Of a DNA stretch of 47,190 nucleotides, positions 1-9,965 are shown piece after piece. A model generated the notes under the pieces. The model saw only the letters and a list, made by a program, of their open reading frames with translations, was not told where the DNA came from and searched no databases. The stretch comes from Phaeoceros laevis (taxonomy: Eukaryota; Anthocerotophyta; Anthocerotopsida; Notothyladales). Numbering within the stretch: position 1 is the first letter of the stretch; every line of letters begins with the position of its first letter. Made by a program: the position numbers and the translations under genes. The stretch is taken from contig JBNGIQ010009324.1 in NCBI GenBank assembly GCA_049999765.1, positions 1 through 47,190 on the forward strand, in the 5' to 3' direction.

Positions 1-511
1 GACGTCAGGTGGCGCACTGAGGTCACACTGTCCACCTCATCCGCCTCTCGTGTGCTGCGGCCCGCCGTGTTGTTGCAGCTCGTAAGCGTGTCGAAGGGCT
101 GCACTAACATTTTGAGCATGTTGGCTGGAATGACTGAACGGTTTTCTGCTTCCTCATGGCCTTTGTTGCTTGATGTGCAGAAACTCAGCGATGGACAGAT
201 GGAAGTGTGGGATTTGGACATGCTCAGGTCTCTCCTGGGCCCTGCGTTTTCTATGTTGTTCTAGCCTGCACATGCTGTATGCTCTTGGGTTAGGTGTCGG
301 CGTTCTGGAGTCTGATCAGGTTACCCCTGCCCCCCTTAACATGAATTGTGTCCAGTTTGTCTTATGACCCTGTGTGTCTCGCAGTTTCGGCCAACTGAGA
401 TGCGGAGTAGCTGAGCTTCTCGCCGAAATGGAACTCCTACAGAATCCTGGTCGCAGAAGATCACAATCTGCTGCTGTCAGAGCTTCTAACAATCGTGCCA
501 CCACAGCATAA
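1..511 (+). CDS. COMMD5: COMM domain protein, COMMD5-like, 3' part (partial)
   Basis: Three exons read in one frame through canonical introns: 1-81, 181-227 and 385-511 (TAA at 509-511); introns are 82-180 and 228-384, both GT-AG. The joined 84 residues form the C-terminal COMM domain: a 'WRTEV' start, 'RPAVLLQLKLSDG' and 'SFGQLRCGVAELLAEM'. From memory of the family the closest member is COMMD5/HCaRG, which has WRVDV, QPSVLMQLKLSDG and FQELRYSVALVLKEM in the same order. COMMD proteins assemble into the Commander complex with CCDC22/CCDC93 and act in endosomal recycling; the role in plants is little studied. The N-terminal part lies before the window. The basic Ser/Arg-rich tail after the domain ends in NNRATTA. 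Assignment to the COMM family is firm; the paralogue is less certain. Confidence 0.8.
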
Positions 512-645
512 GAATCGATTCTTCAGCATACACTCAAATCGGTGTGTCCTAATTTCTCGATAAAGTTAGCTCGTATACCAATTGCGCAAGAGCCCTAAAT
601 TTCTGGGAAGCGTCAACCAGGGCTGTCACCGCTGGCTTTTTGGAG

Positions 646-1182
646 ATGCAGAGCGCAGAGATGGAGGGGCGGGCCGGGAGGCGTCCTGTAGGCACCGATG
701 GCTCCGACTACGCCTTTCGGATGACAGTGGACTCCAGATTCAAGCGCGCAGTGAGGGCCAAGCTGCTCCTGCGCAAGTACTTGACTGCTCAGGGGCTAGT
801 GCTGATCTTTATAGCACTCTGGGCGCTCTTGTCCTTCGGAGGAGATGCCCCAGCTGTTACAGTTGCTTCGTGTGTGGTGGGAGGTGCATCGGTGATGATT
901 GGTACTGTGGGCGTGAAGAGGAGTTCCAGGACCCTGCTCAAAATCTATGTGTTAGCAACTGTTGTGGCAGTGTCATTCCTACTTGTGCCCGTGGTGACTG
1001 GCGAGATTGCAACTGGTCTGAGAAGGGATTGGGAGCTCTACTCACAAACCCAGTCGTTGAGACCCTTCGCAGTCGTTCTAATACAAGCAGCCCAGGTGCT
1101 TCTTGCTACTCTGGTGCAGCTGCTGGCGGTGTCTGCAACATTGTCCCTGATTCCGCACCTGGCACTGAAGAAAGCAGCGTAG
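646..1182 (+). CDS. Jagunal-like ER membrane protein
   Basis: Single open exon of 178 codons starting 135 nt after the COMMD5-like stop. A second in-frame ATG at 661 gives a start closer to plant homologues; an in-frame TTG just upstream is not a plausible eukaryotic start. The protein has a short basic N-terminus with 'GTDGSDY' followed by 'RMTVDSRF', then four hydrophobic stretches (about residues 50-68, 70-86, 97-117 and 140-168), ending 'LKKAA', a dilysine-type ER retrieval signal. GTDGSD plus four membrane spans is the signature of the jagunal family, which in animals organises the ER and the early secretory pathway. The function in plants is not established. No intron is seen, so an upstream 5'UTR exon cannot be excluded. 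Confidence 0.68.
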   Translation: MQSAEMEGRAGRRPVGTDGSDYAFRMTVDSRFKRAVRAKLLLRKYLTAQGLVLIFIALWALLSFGGDAPAVTVASCVVGGASVMIGTVGVKRSSRTLLKIYVLATVVAVSFLLVPVVTGEIATGLRRDWELYSQTQSLRPFAVVLIQAAQVLLATLVQLLAVSATLSLIPHLALKKAA

Positions 1183-1284
1183 TCTTAGGAACCGGGAGAG
1201 ATTGTTCTTAGAAACCGTTTTCTGGCCAAGTATGGTCTTGGCTGAATAGCACGGTTGGCAGAAACAGTCGACACGAACGTCAGG

Positions 1285-1412
1285 NNNNNNNNNNNNNNNN
1301 NNNNNNNNNNNNNNNNNNNNNNNNNNNNNNNNNNNNNNNNNNNNNNNNNNNNNNNNNNNNNNNNNNNNNNNNNNNNNNNNNNNNNNNNNNNNNNNNNNNN
1401 NNNNNNNNNNNN
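1285..1412. other. Assembly gap (128 N)
   Basis: Run of unknown bases. It separates the jagunal-like gene from the DDX11 relic and truncates the 3' end of the latter, so the end of that relic cannot be seen. Confidence 0.99.
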
Positions 1413-3170
1413 AGAAGATTGACTGCCGCTGTCTGAGTGCCTGCCCTGGTTGTACCGGAAAAATTGGTGCAGCAACTTGTGCACTTCCCCATAGCCCCCG
1501 GTGGCGGGCACCAATATTTCTTTGATCCATCCAGCTAGCTTTGACCCTGGAGCAGATTGCCCTGATGCCAAGTACCTTGCATCAACAAGCAGAGTAGCAG
1601 CGTAGTCTCCTATACGCCTGATGGCTCGTCCTGTCCACATACACAGTGCAGCTTGAGTGATTATAAGGTTACCATTCGAAAGGCGTTACTACGAGAGTAG
1701 AAGGAAATGCATGTTACCTTTGGACTGATTGACAGCTTTCATGTAAAGGTTTTCGTTCTTCTGCTGAGAATGACTTGATGATGCACCTGTAGTTCTCTAA
1801 GATGACCTCGACATCTGATGTGTTCCGAGGCTCCCTAAAAATAGCTCTTCTCTTCTCAATGGAGGCCAGGATTCCAGATGTTTTCCATGACGTGAGTACC
1901 TGATTTTCATACTAAAAAGATGGAAAGACCGCAACAACTCCTTCAGGAGCCACAGAGCATATGTTGCTCATAAATCGCCCCAGTTCCTCAATATGTGTAA
2001 TGCAGCACGATTACTAGTCAGTCAACTAAGGTGACTTGCAAGCCTATCAGATGCTCTAAGCCCCACGGCTTGTGGACACCTGCTTTTTTCACCACCTCTA
2101 AGCTTACACGCTGCCTCTCAAACAGGTATACATGAAGACATCCAACTTCCTTACCATTGACTGACAGCCACGCGACTGGAAAGTGAAACCAAACGTTTAC
2201 CCAGATGGCCCTCGCCCAACTGCAATGGGAAGAATACTCTCAGGGGTCACGATATGACCACAGGAGAACATATGCAGCTTCCTCTCTGCTAGGTGAGGGA
2301 ACAAACGAGCTCGCAACTCGGTGACAGGTTGCAAAGTCCCTCCAGCCAGTATTACAGCTCTTGCCTGGTCAACCACCTGCCAACAGTATGCGGTGCCTAT
2401 CATACAGTCAACTAACGTTGTGCCAAGCGTATTGACTGGTGAAAATTACCCTTGAAACAAGCAAACAAACTACTCCGACAGTCAAAAGGTACTTGGAGAA
2501 AGCAAGGCAAGGGCACATACTACACCTCAGCGAAGTGTTTGGCTGCATTCAGCATTGTGAACTTGATGAAACCTTCGGGATTCACCTATAGAAGCATTGT
2601 TCACCCTCGATGAAGTCACCAGCACCCGTCCATCGATGTCCATGCTTGTAAGAGCAAGGATCAAAACTGCAAAGGTTTGAAATGCCACCACATCTCTTAA
2701 GCTTGCAGAAACAGTTTTGCTGGCATCTGAAACGCTATCAAGAGATGTTGCATCTCCCCGCTTACATCCAGTCTGCTGGAGAAAGGCTTTCACTAGAAGC
2801 ACAACAAGGTCTGCAGAAGGCAATCCCCGTCAAGAACCATAGTAAGGACACGTGCCAAGCTTTGTTCCCAGCTGCACTACATCCTCAAGATCCATTGCTG
2901 CAGACTCGAGCAGCTCCTCGTTGAACTTCCTGTGCAGTTTCTGTTTTCTCAGGAAAGGACAGTTGCCTTGCTTTAACTGCTTGCGATCATTCTGGGCGTT
3001 CTTGACAACCTATACCAGATACACGTAAGGACACATAATACCAGTTGCTGTCGGGATTTACATAAGATGGATTTCAAACCAGGTGGTGAGCTCCATTTGT
3101 ACCTTACCAGTGGTCTTGCTTTTCTGCAGGTCTGATCAGGCACCGCTCATTCACCCTAGCAGAGCTCCTT
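1413..3170 (-). pseudogene. DDX11/CHL1-type DNA helicase relic, copy 1
   Basis: Ordered fragments of an Fe-S XPD-family helicase are read on the minus strand from high to low coordinates: 'NERCLDLQKSK' (about 3165-3108); 'CPFLRKQK' and 'LGTCPYYGS' (3010-2690); 'MDIDGRVLVTSSR' and 'GFIKFTMLNAAKHFAE' (about 2660-2530); 'ARAVILAGGTLQPVTELR' and 'FSCGH' (2400-2197); 'SGILASIEKRRAIF' (about 1890-1760); 'YMKAVNQS' (about 1750-1720); 'GRAIRRIGDYAATLLVDARY' and 'YGEVHKLLHQFF' (1640-1430). Order and spacing fit DDX11, which works in sister-chromatid cohesion. It is broken. A TGA follows CPYYGS near 2830. The Walker B DEAH region reads as 'GDATSLDS'. The stretch holding motif V is missing between the 1890 and 1750 fragments. 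The N gap removes the 3' end. Some splice sites survive (acceptor before 3010, donor at 3107), so this is a decayed genomic copy and not a processed one. Confidence 0.82.
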
Positions 3171-3342
3171 CACATCTACAGCTCCCGCGACAATGGACCA
3201 GAGGTTAGCCATATAAACCAGAGGTTACCACAGTGTAGAACAAGGGTTGAATTAATGCATCGAGATATATATATCAATTAATATATTAACAGTCTCTCGG
3301 TGAGTATTTAGACTCTATTAATTATCTGGATGCATAGAGCAT

Positions 3343-3470
3343 GTCCAAATATATAGATAGATAACTATATATGAACATGAGGAGGTCCAAATATAAATAG
3401 ATAGATAACTATATATGACATGAGGAGGTCCAAATATATAGATAGATAACTATATATGAACATGAGGAGG
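3343..3470. repeat. AT-rich tandem repeat, 43-bp period, 3 copies
   Basis: Three units start at 3343, 3386 and 3429, each opening with tccaaatata, containing atagatagataactatata and ending catgaggagg. Block copy 2 has a single reduced unit near 8310-8338, so the array expanded in copy 1 or contracted in copy 2. Confidence 0.9.
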
Positions 3471-3647
3471 GTACCCAAAAAGTGTAAACTCTTGTAGACT
3501 TGCTTCTTTGTTTCCTTTTAAGTGTGGGATATTGAATCCTGAGTAAGGGTGGCCAGTGGAAGAATCGTGTTGCCTTGTGTGTTTGTGGTGTTTGGCTTGC
3601 AAGAGCCTAACCTACTTGCAGACTACTAGGTCCATAGCTTTGAACTG

Positions 3648-5306
3648 ATGGGCTTGGGAGAGATGGAAACCATGTCGAAGCGATTCATGTTGGTATACTT
3701 TATTGAGGAGCAGCAAACTCAAATGGGTATAAAGGTCGGGAGTCTAAGTTGTGAAATATTGAAGAAAACGGAGTTATGGAAGAAGAGGAAGAGGCCTAGT
3801 AGGAGCGTTGAATTGATGAGTGAGCTGTGGAGTAACCTGCCTGAGGATCTGGTGGTGAGGGTGTTGAGATTTGTGCCTGTAAAAAGTCAAACTCAGATGC
3901 GGCTGGTTTCCAAGTAGTGAAATGCTCTATTGGGCNNNNNNNNNNNNNNNNNNNNNNNNNNNNNNNNNNNNNNNNNNNNNNNNNNNNNNNNNNNNNNNNN
4001 NNNNNNNNNNNNNNNNNNNNNNNNNNNNNNNNNNNCCCTTTGCACTCCGCCCTGGTTGCCTCTTCACCATTTCGTATACGGCTGGTTTCCAAGCAATGAA
4101 ATGCTCTATTGGGCTCCTCCAAATTCATGGAAAAAAGCGCACGCACAGCCTTTGCACTCCGCCCTGGTTGTCTCTTCACCATTTCGTATATGTTCGAAGA
4201 CCAGGACAATGTTTCAAGCCTCCACGCCAACCGGAAGGAAACACTAGCAAGACGGGATGAGAAGTTTCACAAAGTTAAAGGTCGGTTTGGAATTCCTTCC
4301 GCAGGAGTTCTTATCAAGGGACATCCTCACAGGCTCGTCGTTTGACAACTTCACCTTGGATGAAGACGATGGCCTCACCAGTCTTTGGCATGGCAAGAAC
4401 GATACAGAGCTCCGCGTCTGTGTTGTCAATATTTCAAACAGGACATGCCGAGAGTTGCCCCCACTCCCAATGGTGAAACCACGATCAAGCCTATGCTGCG
4501 CCAGAGTGATGGGAGAGTCAGGCGGTGTAGGAGGATCCATAGTAAGGGTTCCAGGTGCTGGTTGTTTCCCAAGGTTACCCAAGGGGGCCATCTTTTCTGG
4601 CTCGGTATTCAAGTACTACTGGTGCCTGGACAAGCTGTGCATTGGAGGAATGTAGGGCTACTCCGGTACCTACACAGGTACCTACAGCACTGTCACCTGG
4701 AAGGATGGGCTACGTCTACAGCATGGGCTACGTCTACAGTAGTGTCACGTATAAGGATGGTGCAATTTATCTTTACGGTCCCCTTTTGGAGCACAAAGGG
4801 TGCGGCCTCCGCAGCTTCAGTGCATCAAGCGGAAAGTTGCTAAGGGATCTGAAACCTGATATCATGTTGTCCACCTATGACCTCACTAACTTCGGCATGT
4901 GGGAGTACAGAGGTAGGCTAATCTGGCCGAGCGTTGCCATCAAACAAGAGGCCGGTGAGAAGCGTCAGACTCTCGTCGTATGGGCGACATCCATGGATAG
5001 CGAGCGCTGGGAGGATAGGGTACAAGTTGCGGCCATGCCTCTTTTACAGCATTACAGCATCTGCCCAAGAATGTGAACTGGAGCTCGGTTCGGGTAATTG
5101 GTTGGCAACTTGTGAATGACACTTTAGTTTTGAGCTTGAGTTACAACATGAAAGGTACGTGGGTTCCATCCGATAGGAAGTTTGCTATGTCAAAGTTTAC
5201 TATGGCAAAGTACCACCTCCTCAAAAACTCGTGGGAGTACTTGGGGGAGCTACCTCGGTGTGCAGCAGGAGCTATCAAGCAATCGAGGCCGGAGCTTTAC
5301 CTATAA
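3648..5306 (+). pseudogene. F-box (kelch-like) protein relic, copy 1
   Basis: A recognisable F-box ('LPEDLVVRVLRFVPVKSQ', then 'MRLVSK') lies at 3836-3916. F-box proteins are the substrate-recognition subunits of SCF ubiquitin ligases. The reading frame then breaks. The codons after VSK are TAG TGA where a Trp is expected, a 100-N gap follows, and the first 150 bases after the gap repeat the sequence before it. Downstream fragments lie in shifting frames: 'FLSRDILTGSSFDNFTLDED' (4310-4370), 'ISNRTCRELPPLPMVKPR' (4430-4490), 'YKDGAIYLYGPLLEHKG' (4750-4800), 'GRLIWPSV' (4910-4935), 'LSLSYNMKGTWVPSDRK' (5125-5180) and 'AIKQSRPELYL' ending in TAA at 5304-5306. The C-terminal part resembles the kelch/galactose-oxidase-type region of plant F-box proteins. 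At least two frameshifts and several stops make it non-functional. Confidence 0.75.
3936..4035. other. Assembly gap (100 N) inside a local duplication
   Basis: Exactly 100 N. The sequence just before the gap (ggctggtttccaag, then tgaaatgctctattgggc) reappears at 4081-4113. The sequence just after the gap (tttgcactccgccctggttg) reappears at 4151. The gap therefore sits in a short tandem duplication that the assembler did not resolve. Confidence 0.95.
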
Positions 5307-6345
5307 TCGTGAACAGAATGTACACGCTATGGTAGCCTTCGGGGTGTCGGCGGGGGCATTGAAACCAATTCAGACCAACTGAAGCAAACCACAGCGAAGG
5401 GGGCTGATGATACAGGGTGGTTGGCTGTACATCCTACGTACCTACTACCCTACTGGATTCTCCTAAAAAAATTGTGATGAATATTACAGTCAGGATGTTG
5501 AGTAGCCAGCCAGAGTAGGTCGTGCCCATAGACTGCGTGTTGTACTGCCGCCTGGCAGGCCTTATTCCGTGAAATAAATCTTTGAAAACACAAATTTAAT
5601 CTCTAGATCTCCTTGCCAGGATGTAAACGGCACTGATCAGCAGAGGTGCCCTCAGAACTGCTTCATTCTTCCGTAACAGTGCTTCTTGATCTTGGCTGAC
5701 CGGATGCTGAGCGTATCCCGTATCAATTGATGCATTCCAGGTCCAACACGTTTTTGCTTGGTAGATTGCCAAATACGTTTTGTGCATCCAGCAGACTATC
5801 AGTCACGAGCACTTGCCAAGAACTACATGAGCCTCCGGCGCCTTTCCTGCATAAATTTGAGTACTAACCTGCTGCCCCTGCTCCAGAACCCTAGCGCTAG
5901 CACATGCTTGTAGGCATCTACAGAAATGTTCTTGCAAAAGCCCGAGGTCAGCTGTAGATCTCTCTCGTTCACCAGCAGTGCTTCACTCCGACTGCAGAAT
6001 AGGTTGCATTTAAGGCATCAGATGGATACAGATATATGTAGACCTGAATTGCAAGCGGGTCCCCTCATTTTCGGACTTGTGGCTAGCAACTTGTCATGAA
6101 TGTAGTCGATCCTGCCTGCAGATTCATTCCTTTAACCCAACCAGGTCAGCGACATGGACGCAACATTGAGGAACATAGGCATATACTCGGAACCGGTTGT
6201 GCCATTGAAGGACGCATACGAAAAGCTGGTGGACCTCGTGTGGCGGGCAATTCAGGTGCATCTGATGACCGGGGGAAACTCGGACAAGATCCAGACAGGG
6301 GCGGGGCCCTTGCTTTGGCCGGAGCGGTGTTCATAGCGCCTAGCA
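5307..6345. other. Non-coding stretch with fragments of repeats
   Basis: No gene is supported. The part from about 5725 to 5940 matches 9500-9710. At 6143-6258 there is an isolated exon-like stretch between a cag acceptor and a cag/gtgcat donor, encoding 'MDATLRNIGIYSEPVVPLKD'. It faintly recalls the C-terminal part of SWC4/DMAP1 proteins, but no neighbouring exon is visible. Confidence 0.5.
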
Positions 6346-6956
6346 TCAGCATATGCTGGGCCCAATGTTCAAAAATCACTACTTTTCCTCATCTGAGCAA
6401 GTAAGAAACCTTCAGATAGGGGGCAAGACTGTAGTTGCTGGCTTGATAAAGGCTGTTAGATCTCCTTATGGCTTCTCAAATTTGCACACAAAGCTCTGTG
6501 CAACACAGTTGACAAACCAAGAACACGAGTTCGTGAACAGAGGCAGTGTGAGGAACCAACGCAGTACATCCACCTTTGAATTCCTGAAAAACGTGAAAAA
6601 GGAATTGCCTAAGCAGGAAGCTCTGGACCAGCCACTCTGAACGAACTTCGTAGAGCCACTTTACAAAGACTTTAAGGTGACAACAGGAGCACAAAAACAT
6701 GACTACCCTTCTTACCCAGCTGAGATCGTGGTAGCCGAGATCCTCCAGAGAGGGAACAGAGAGTACTTAGATGTCTGGTGGGCCAGGTATACTGGCTGTA
6801 GCATCAAGCGGTGGGGGTTTGCCCATCAGTTTGCAGAAAGCTTGATAATATGATAAAGGGGCATGCCCATCATTTTACGCATGCATTCAAAAAGTAGGAT
6901 ATCAAGAATTGCTACACCTCTGTCCAAATTTCCCATCATATCCCCCCAACTGAAGT
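6346..6956 (+). repeat. Dispersed repeat Y, copy 1
   Basis: The sequence from 'gctgggcccaatgttcaaa' to 'catatcccccc' recurs at about 11240-11960 in the same orientation, and its first part recurs inverted at 9721-9965. It contains conserved stretches in short frames: 'FKNHYFSSSEQVRNLQIGG', and later 'YPAEIVVAEILQRGNREYLD' around 6715-6775. The copies share these stretches but differ in frame, so a coding ancestry is possible and no intact product is encoded. Its right end abuts block copy 2. Confidence 0.72.
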
Positions 6957-8165
6957 GACAGGTTGCAAAGTCCCTCCAGCCAGTATTACAGCTCTTGCCT
7001 GGTCAACCACCTGCCAGCAGTATGCGGTGCTTATCAATCAGTCACTAACGTTGTGTCAAGCGTAATGAATGGTGAACATTACCCCAGAAAGAGGCAAACA
7101 AACTACTCCGGACGACAGTCAAAAGGTGCTTGGAGAAAGCAAGGCAAGGGCACATACTGCACCTCAGCGAAGTGTTTGGCTGCATTCGCATTGTGAACTT
7201 GATAAAACCTTCGGATTCACCTATTAGAAGCATTGTTCACCCTCGATGAAGTCACCAGCACCCGTCTCTCGATGTCCATGTTTGTAAGAGCAAGGATCAA
7301 AACTTCAAAGTTATGAAATGCAGATATGAAACTAACTTCATGCTGCAAAGACCTATCTGTGCCCATCTGTTCTAAGAGTAGCTTTTCGCTTTAGCTGCTG
7401 ACCTGCATCATCAAGTTCACAGGCTTTCAGGTTGGGTGTCCCACAAATCTCACCACCTAACCATTTATTCATCCCAAGTTGTAGGCTACTTGATGCCAAG
7501 GTATGTTTACTACAAGCAACAATAGCACACACAACTACAGAGTAAATGAAACTCATGCTCAAAACGCCCACCTTGTTAACAATATTGCTTTCCTTGATGT
7601 ATATATCGGCGCAGTTTAAAGATGTCGATGTTATCAATGGAAAGAGAGAAAAGGAGATCATTGATTTCAGAACTTTTGTTGTTTCTCCACCACAACTCTT
7701 AAGCTTGCAGAAGCAGTTTTGCTGGCATCTGAAACGCTATCAAGAGATGTTGCATCTCCCCGCTTCCATCCAATCTGCTGGAGAAGGGCTTTCACTAGAA
7801 GCACAACAAGGTCCGCAGAAGGCAATCCCCGTCGAGAACCATAGTAAGGACACGTGCCAAGCTTTGTTCCCAGCTGCACTACATCCTCAAGATCCATTGC
7901 TGCAGACTCGAGCAGCTCCTCCTTGAATTTCCTCTGCAGTTTCTGTTTTCTCAGGAAAGGACAGTTGCCTTGCTTAAACTGCTTGCGATCATTCTGGGCA
8001 TTCTTGACAACCTATACCAGATACACGTAAGGACACATAATACCAGTTGCTGTCGGGATTTACATAAGATGGATTTCATACCAGGTGGTGAGCTCCATTT
8101 GTACCTTACCAGGGGTCTTGCTTTTCTGCAGGTTCAGGCACCGCTCTTTCACCCTAGCAGAGCTC
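6957..8165 (-). pseudogene. DDX11/CHL1-type DNA helicase relic, copy 2
   Basis: Minus-strand fragments in DDX11 order: the NERC exon region (about 8160-8110); 'CPFLRKQK' and 'LGTCPYYGSRRGLPSADLVV' (about 8012-7680); 'INDLLFSLSIDNIDIFKLRR' followed by a gtgggc donor (about 7670-7574); a Ser/Lys-rich exon (about 7500-7375); 'DIDGRVLVTSSR' region remnants (about 7290-7230); 'EGFIKFTM', after which the frame shifts (about 7210); and 'ARAVILAGGTLQPVT' (about 7015-6957). Here CPYYGSR is uninterrupted, unlike copy 1. The DEAH region is the same degenerate 'GDATSLDS', so that lesion predates the duplication. The 3' half (motifs V and VI) is absent because the duplicated block ends there. Confidence 0.8.
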
Positions 8166-8420
8166 CTTCACATCTACAACTCCCGCGACAATGGACCAGA
8201 GGTTAGCCATATGAACCAGAGGTTACCACTAATTGCCAGAACAAGGGTTGAGATGTATTAATGCATCGAGATATATTAACTGTCTCTCGGTGAGTATATG
8301 GATGCAGCATGTCCAAATGTCTATATATGAACATGAGGGGTACCCAAAAGTGTAAACTCTTCTATAGTTGCTTCTTTGTATTCTTTAGGTGTGGGATATT
8401 GAATCCTGAGTAAGCTGGCC

Positions 8421-8550
8421 AGTGGAGGAATCGTGCAGCCTTGTGCCTAGTGGAGGAATCGTGCAGCCTTGTGCCTAGTGGAGGCCTTGTGCCTAGTGGA
8501 GGAATCGTGCAGCCTTGTGCCTAGTGGAGGAATCGTGCAGCCTTGTGCCT
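8421..8550. repeat. 28-bp tandem repeat, 5 units (one truncated)
   Basis: Unit agtggaggaatcgtgcagcc plus ttgtgcct. Unit lengths are 28, 28, 18, 28 and 28 bp, and the third lacks an internal 10 bp. The same site in block copy 1 (about 3555-3580) has one unit, so the array arose after the duplication. Confidence 0.93.
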
Positions 8551-8629
8551 TGTGTGCCTTGTGGTGTTTGGCTTGCAAAAGCATAACCTGCGTGCAGACT
8601 ACTAGTCCATAGCTTTGAACGGATGGGCC

Positions 8630-9485
8630 TGGAGAGATGAAAACGATGTTGAAGCCGTTCATGCTGGTATGCTTTATTGAGGAGCACCAAACTGAAACGG
8701 GTAGGAACGCGGGAAGCCCAGGCTCTGAAATATTGAAGAAAACACAGGAAGCCCAGGCTCTGAAATATTGAAGAAAACAGAGTTGTCGAAAAAGAGGAAG
8801 AGGCGTAGTAGGAGCACTGAATTGAAGAGGCGTAGTAAGAGCACTGAATTGATGAGCGGGAGGAGCCCAGATACACTGCTTGGAAACCCGCCTCATCCGA
8901 GCCTTTGGGCAGGCACAAATCTCAACACCCTCGCCAACAGCCTTTGCACGCCGCCCTGTCTCAACACCCTCGCCAACAGCCTTTGCACGCCGCCCTGCTG
9001 GTTGCCTCTTCACCATTTCGTATAGGTTCGAAGACCCATACAATGTTTCAAGCCTCGACGCCAAGCGGAAGGAAACACTAGCAGGACCGGATGAGAAGTT
9101 TCACAAAGTTCGGGTCGGTTTGGAATTCGTGCCGCACGAGTTCTTATCAAGGGACATCCTCACAGGCTCGTCGTTTGACGACTTCACCTTGGATGAAGAC
9201 GATGGCCTCACCAGTCTTTGGCATGGCAAGAACGATACAGAGCTCCGCATCTGTGTTATCAATATTTCAAACAGGACATGCCGAGAGTTGCCCCCACTCC
9301 CAATGGTGAAACCACGATGAAGCCTATGCTGCGCCAGAGTGATGGGAGAGTCAGGCGGTGTAGGAGGATCCATAGTACAGGGGTTCCAGGTGCTGCTTGT
9401 TTCCAAAGGTTCCCAATGCGGGCCGCCATATTTTCTGGCTCGGTATTCAAGTACCACTGGTGCATGGACAAGCTGTGAGTTGGAC
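8630..9485 (+). pseudogene. F-box protein relic, copy 2 (deleted)
   Basis: This is the counterpart of the 3648-5306 relic. The leader region with 'KKRKRRSRSTEL' is present, but most of the F-box itself is missing: the text jumps from 'ELMSG' to a 'LGNPPHP' stretch. The middle part is the best-preserved open stretch of either copy: 'VGLEFVPHEFLSRDILTGSS', 'FDDFTLDEDDGLTSLWHGKN' and 'ISNRTCRELPPLPMVKPR' (9110-9318), ending in a TGA. The 3' third is deleted. Three small tandem duplications lie inside it (about 8705-8780, 8800-8855 and 8921-8998). It is non-functional. Confidence 0.75.
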
Positions 9486-9720
9486 GAATGTTGGCGCATT
9501 CCAGGTGAACACGTTTTTGCTTGGTAGATTGCCAATACGTTAAAATTGTGCATCCAGCAGACTATCAGTCACGAGCACTTGCCAAGAACTACATCAGCCT
9601 CCGGCGCCCTTTCCTGCATAAATTTGAGTACTAACTTGCTGCCCCTGCTCCAGAACCCTAGCGCTTGCACATGCTTGTAGGCATCTATAGAAATGTCGTT
9701 GCAAAACAGTAAACTTGACT

Positions 9721-9965
9721 CTAGATGAGGAAAAGTAGTGATTTTTGAACATTGGGCCCAGCATACGTGGATGCCAAGTAATACACAAAACCTCCAGTTT
9801 CTCTGAAAGGACAGGTGAAAGCCAAGCATGTTCCCAGTGGCTGTGCACGTTGTTGACCATCACTGCTTGGTGGCATTCATCACCACTTTTGCAACCCAAA
9901 ATGTGAAGGTTCGCTTCCCGGCGAACCAAACATCCAAACCAAAAACGGTCAAGATTGTCTGTTGG
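9721..9965 (-). repeat. Dispersed repeat Y, inverted partial copy
   Basis: Read on the minus strand, this segment matches plus-strand 11045-11280 (shared stretches 'gccaccaagcagt', 'tgggaacatgcttgg', 'tcacctgtcctt', 'agagaaactggagg'). It then matches the start of 6346-6410 (gggcccaatgttcaaaaatc). It abuts the right end of block copy 2. Confidence 0.78.

Larger units (their letters stand above)
2323..5945. repeat. Segmental duplication, block copy 1
   Basis: The sequence from 'tgacaggttgcaaagtccc' (about 2323) to 'ggcatctacagaaatg' (about 5933) recurs in the same orientation at 6957-9710. Similarity is high but broken by indels. The block holds the 5' two-thirds of the DDX11 relic, an AT-rich tandem repeat and the F-box relic. 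Copy 1 lacks the helicase exon that copy 2 keeps at 7560-7670. Copy 2 lacks about 1.1 kb of the F-box 3' part. Confidence 0.88.
6957..9710. repeat. Segmental duplication, block copy 2
   Basis: Same order and orientation as 2323-5945: DDX11 relic, AT-rich spacer, F-box relic and a downstream tail. The left edge is sharp: repeat Y stops and 'tgacaggttgcaaagtccc' begins. Copy 2 joins F-box sequence equivalent to about 4640 directly to tail sequence equivalent to about 5725 (junction near 9490), a deletion of about 1.1 kb. Confidence 0.88.

Noticed and set aside
582-1211. Longer plus-strand frame overlapping the jagunal-like gene
   Set aside because: It is a shadow frame of the membrane protein, Cys- and Gly-rich without family features, and lacks the GTDGSD motif.
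6143-6338. Exon-like piece (IYSEPVVPLKD) thought to be a SWC4/DMAP1 fragment
   Set aside because: Too short, with one weak phrase and no neighbouring exons.
6700-6800. Chromodomain-like reading of the repeat Y phrase AEIVVAEILQRG...YLDVWW
   Set aside because: The aromatic cage residues are not in place, and the reading depends on one short frame in a degenerate repeat.
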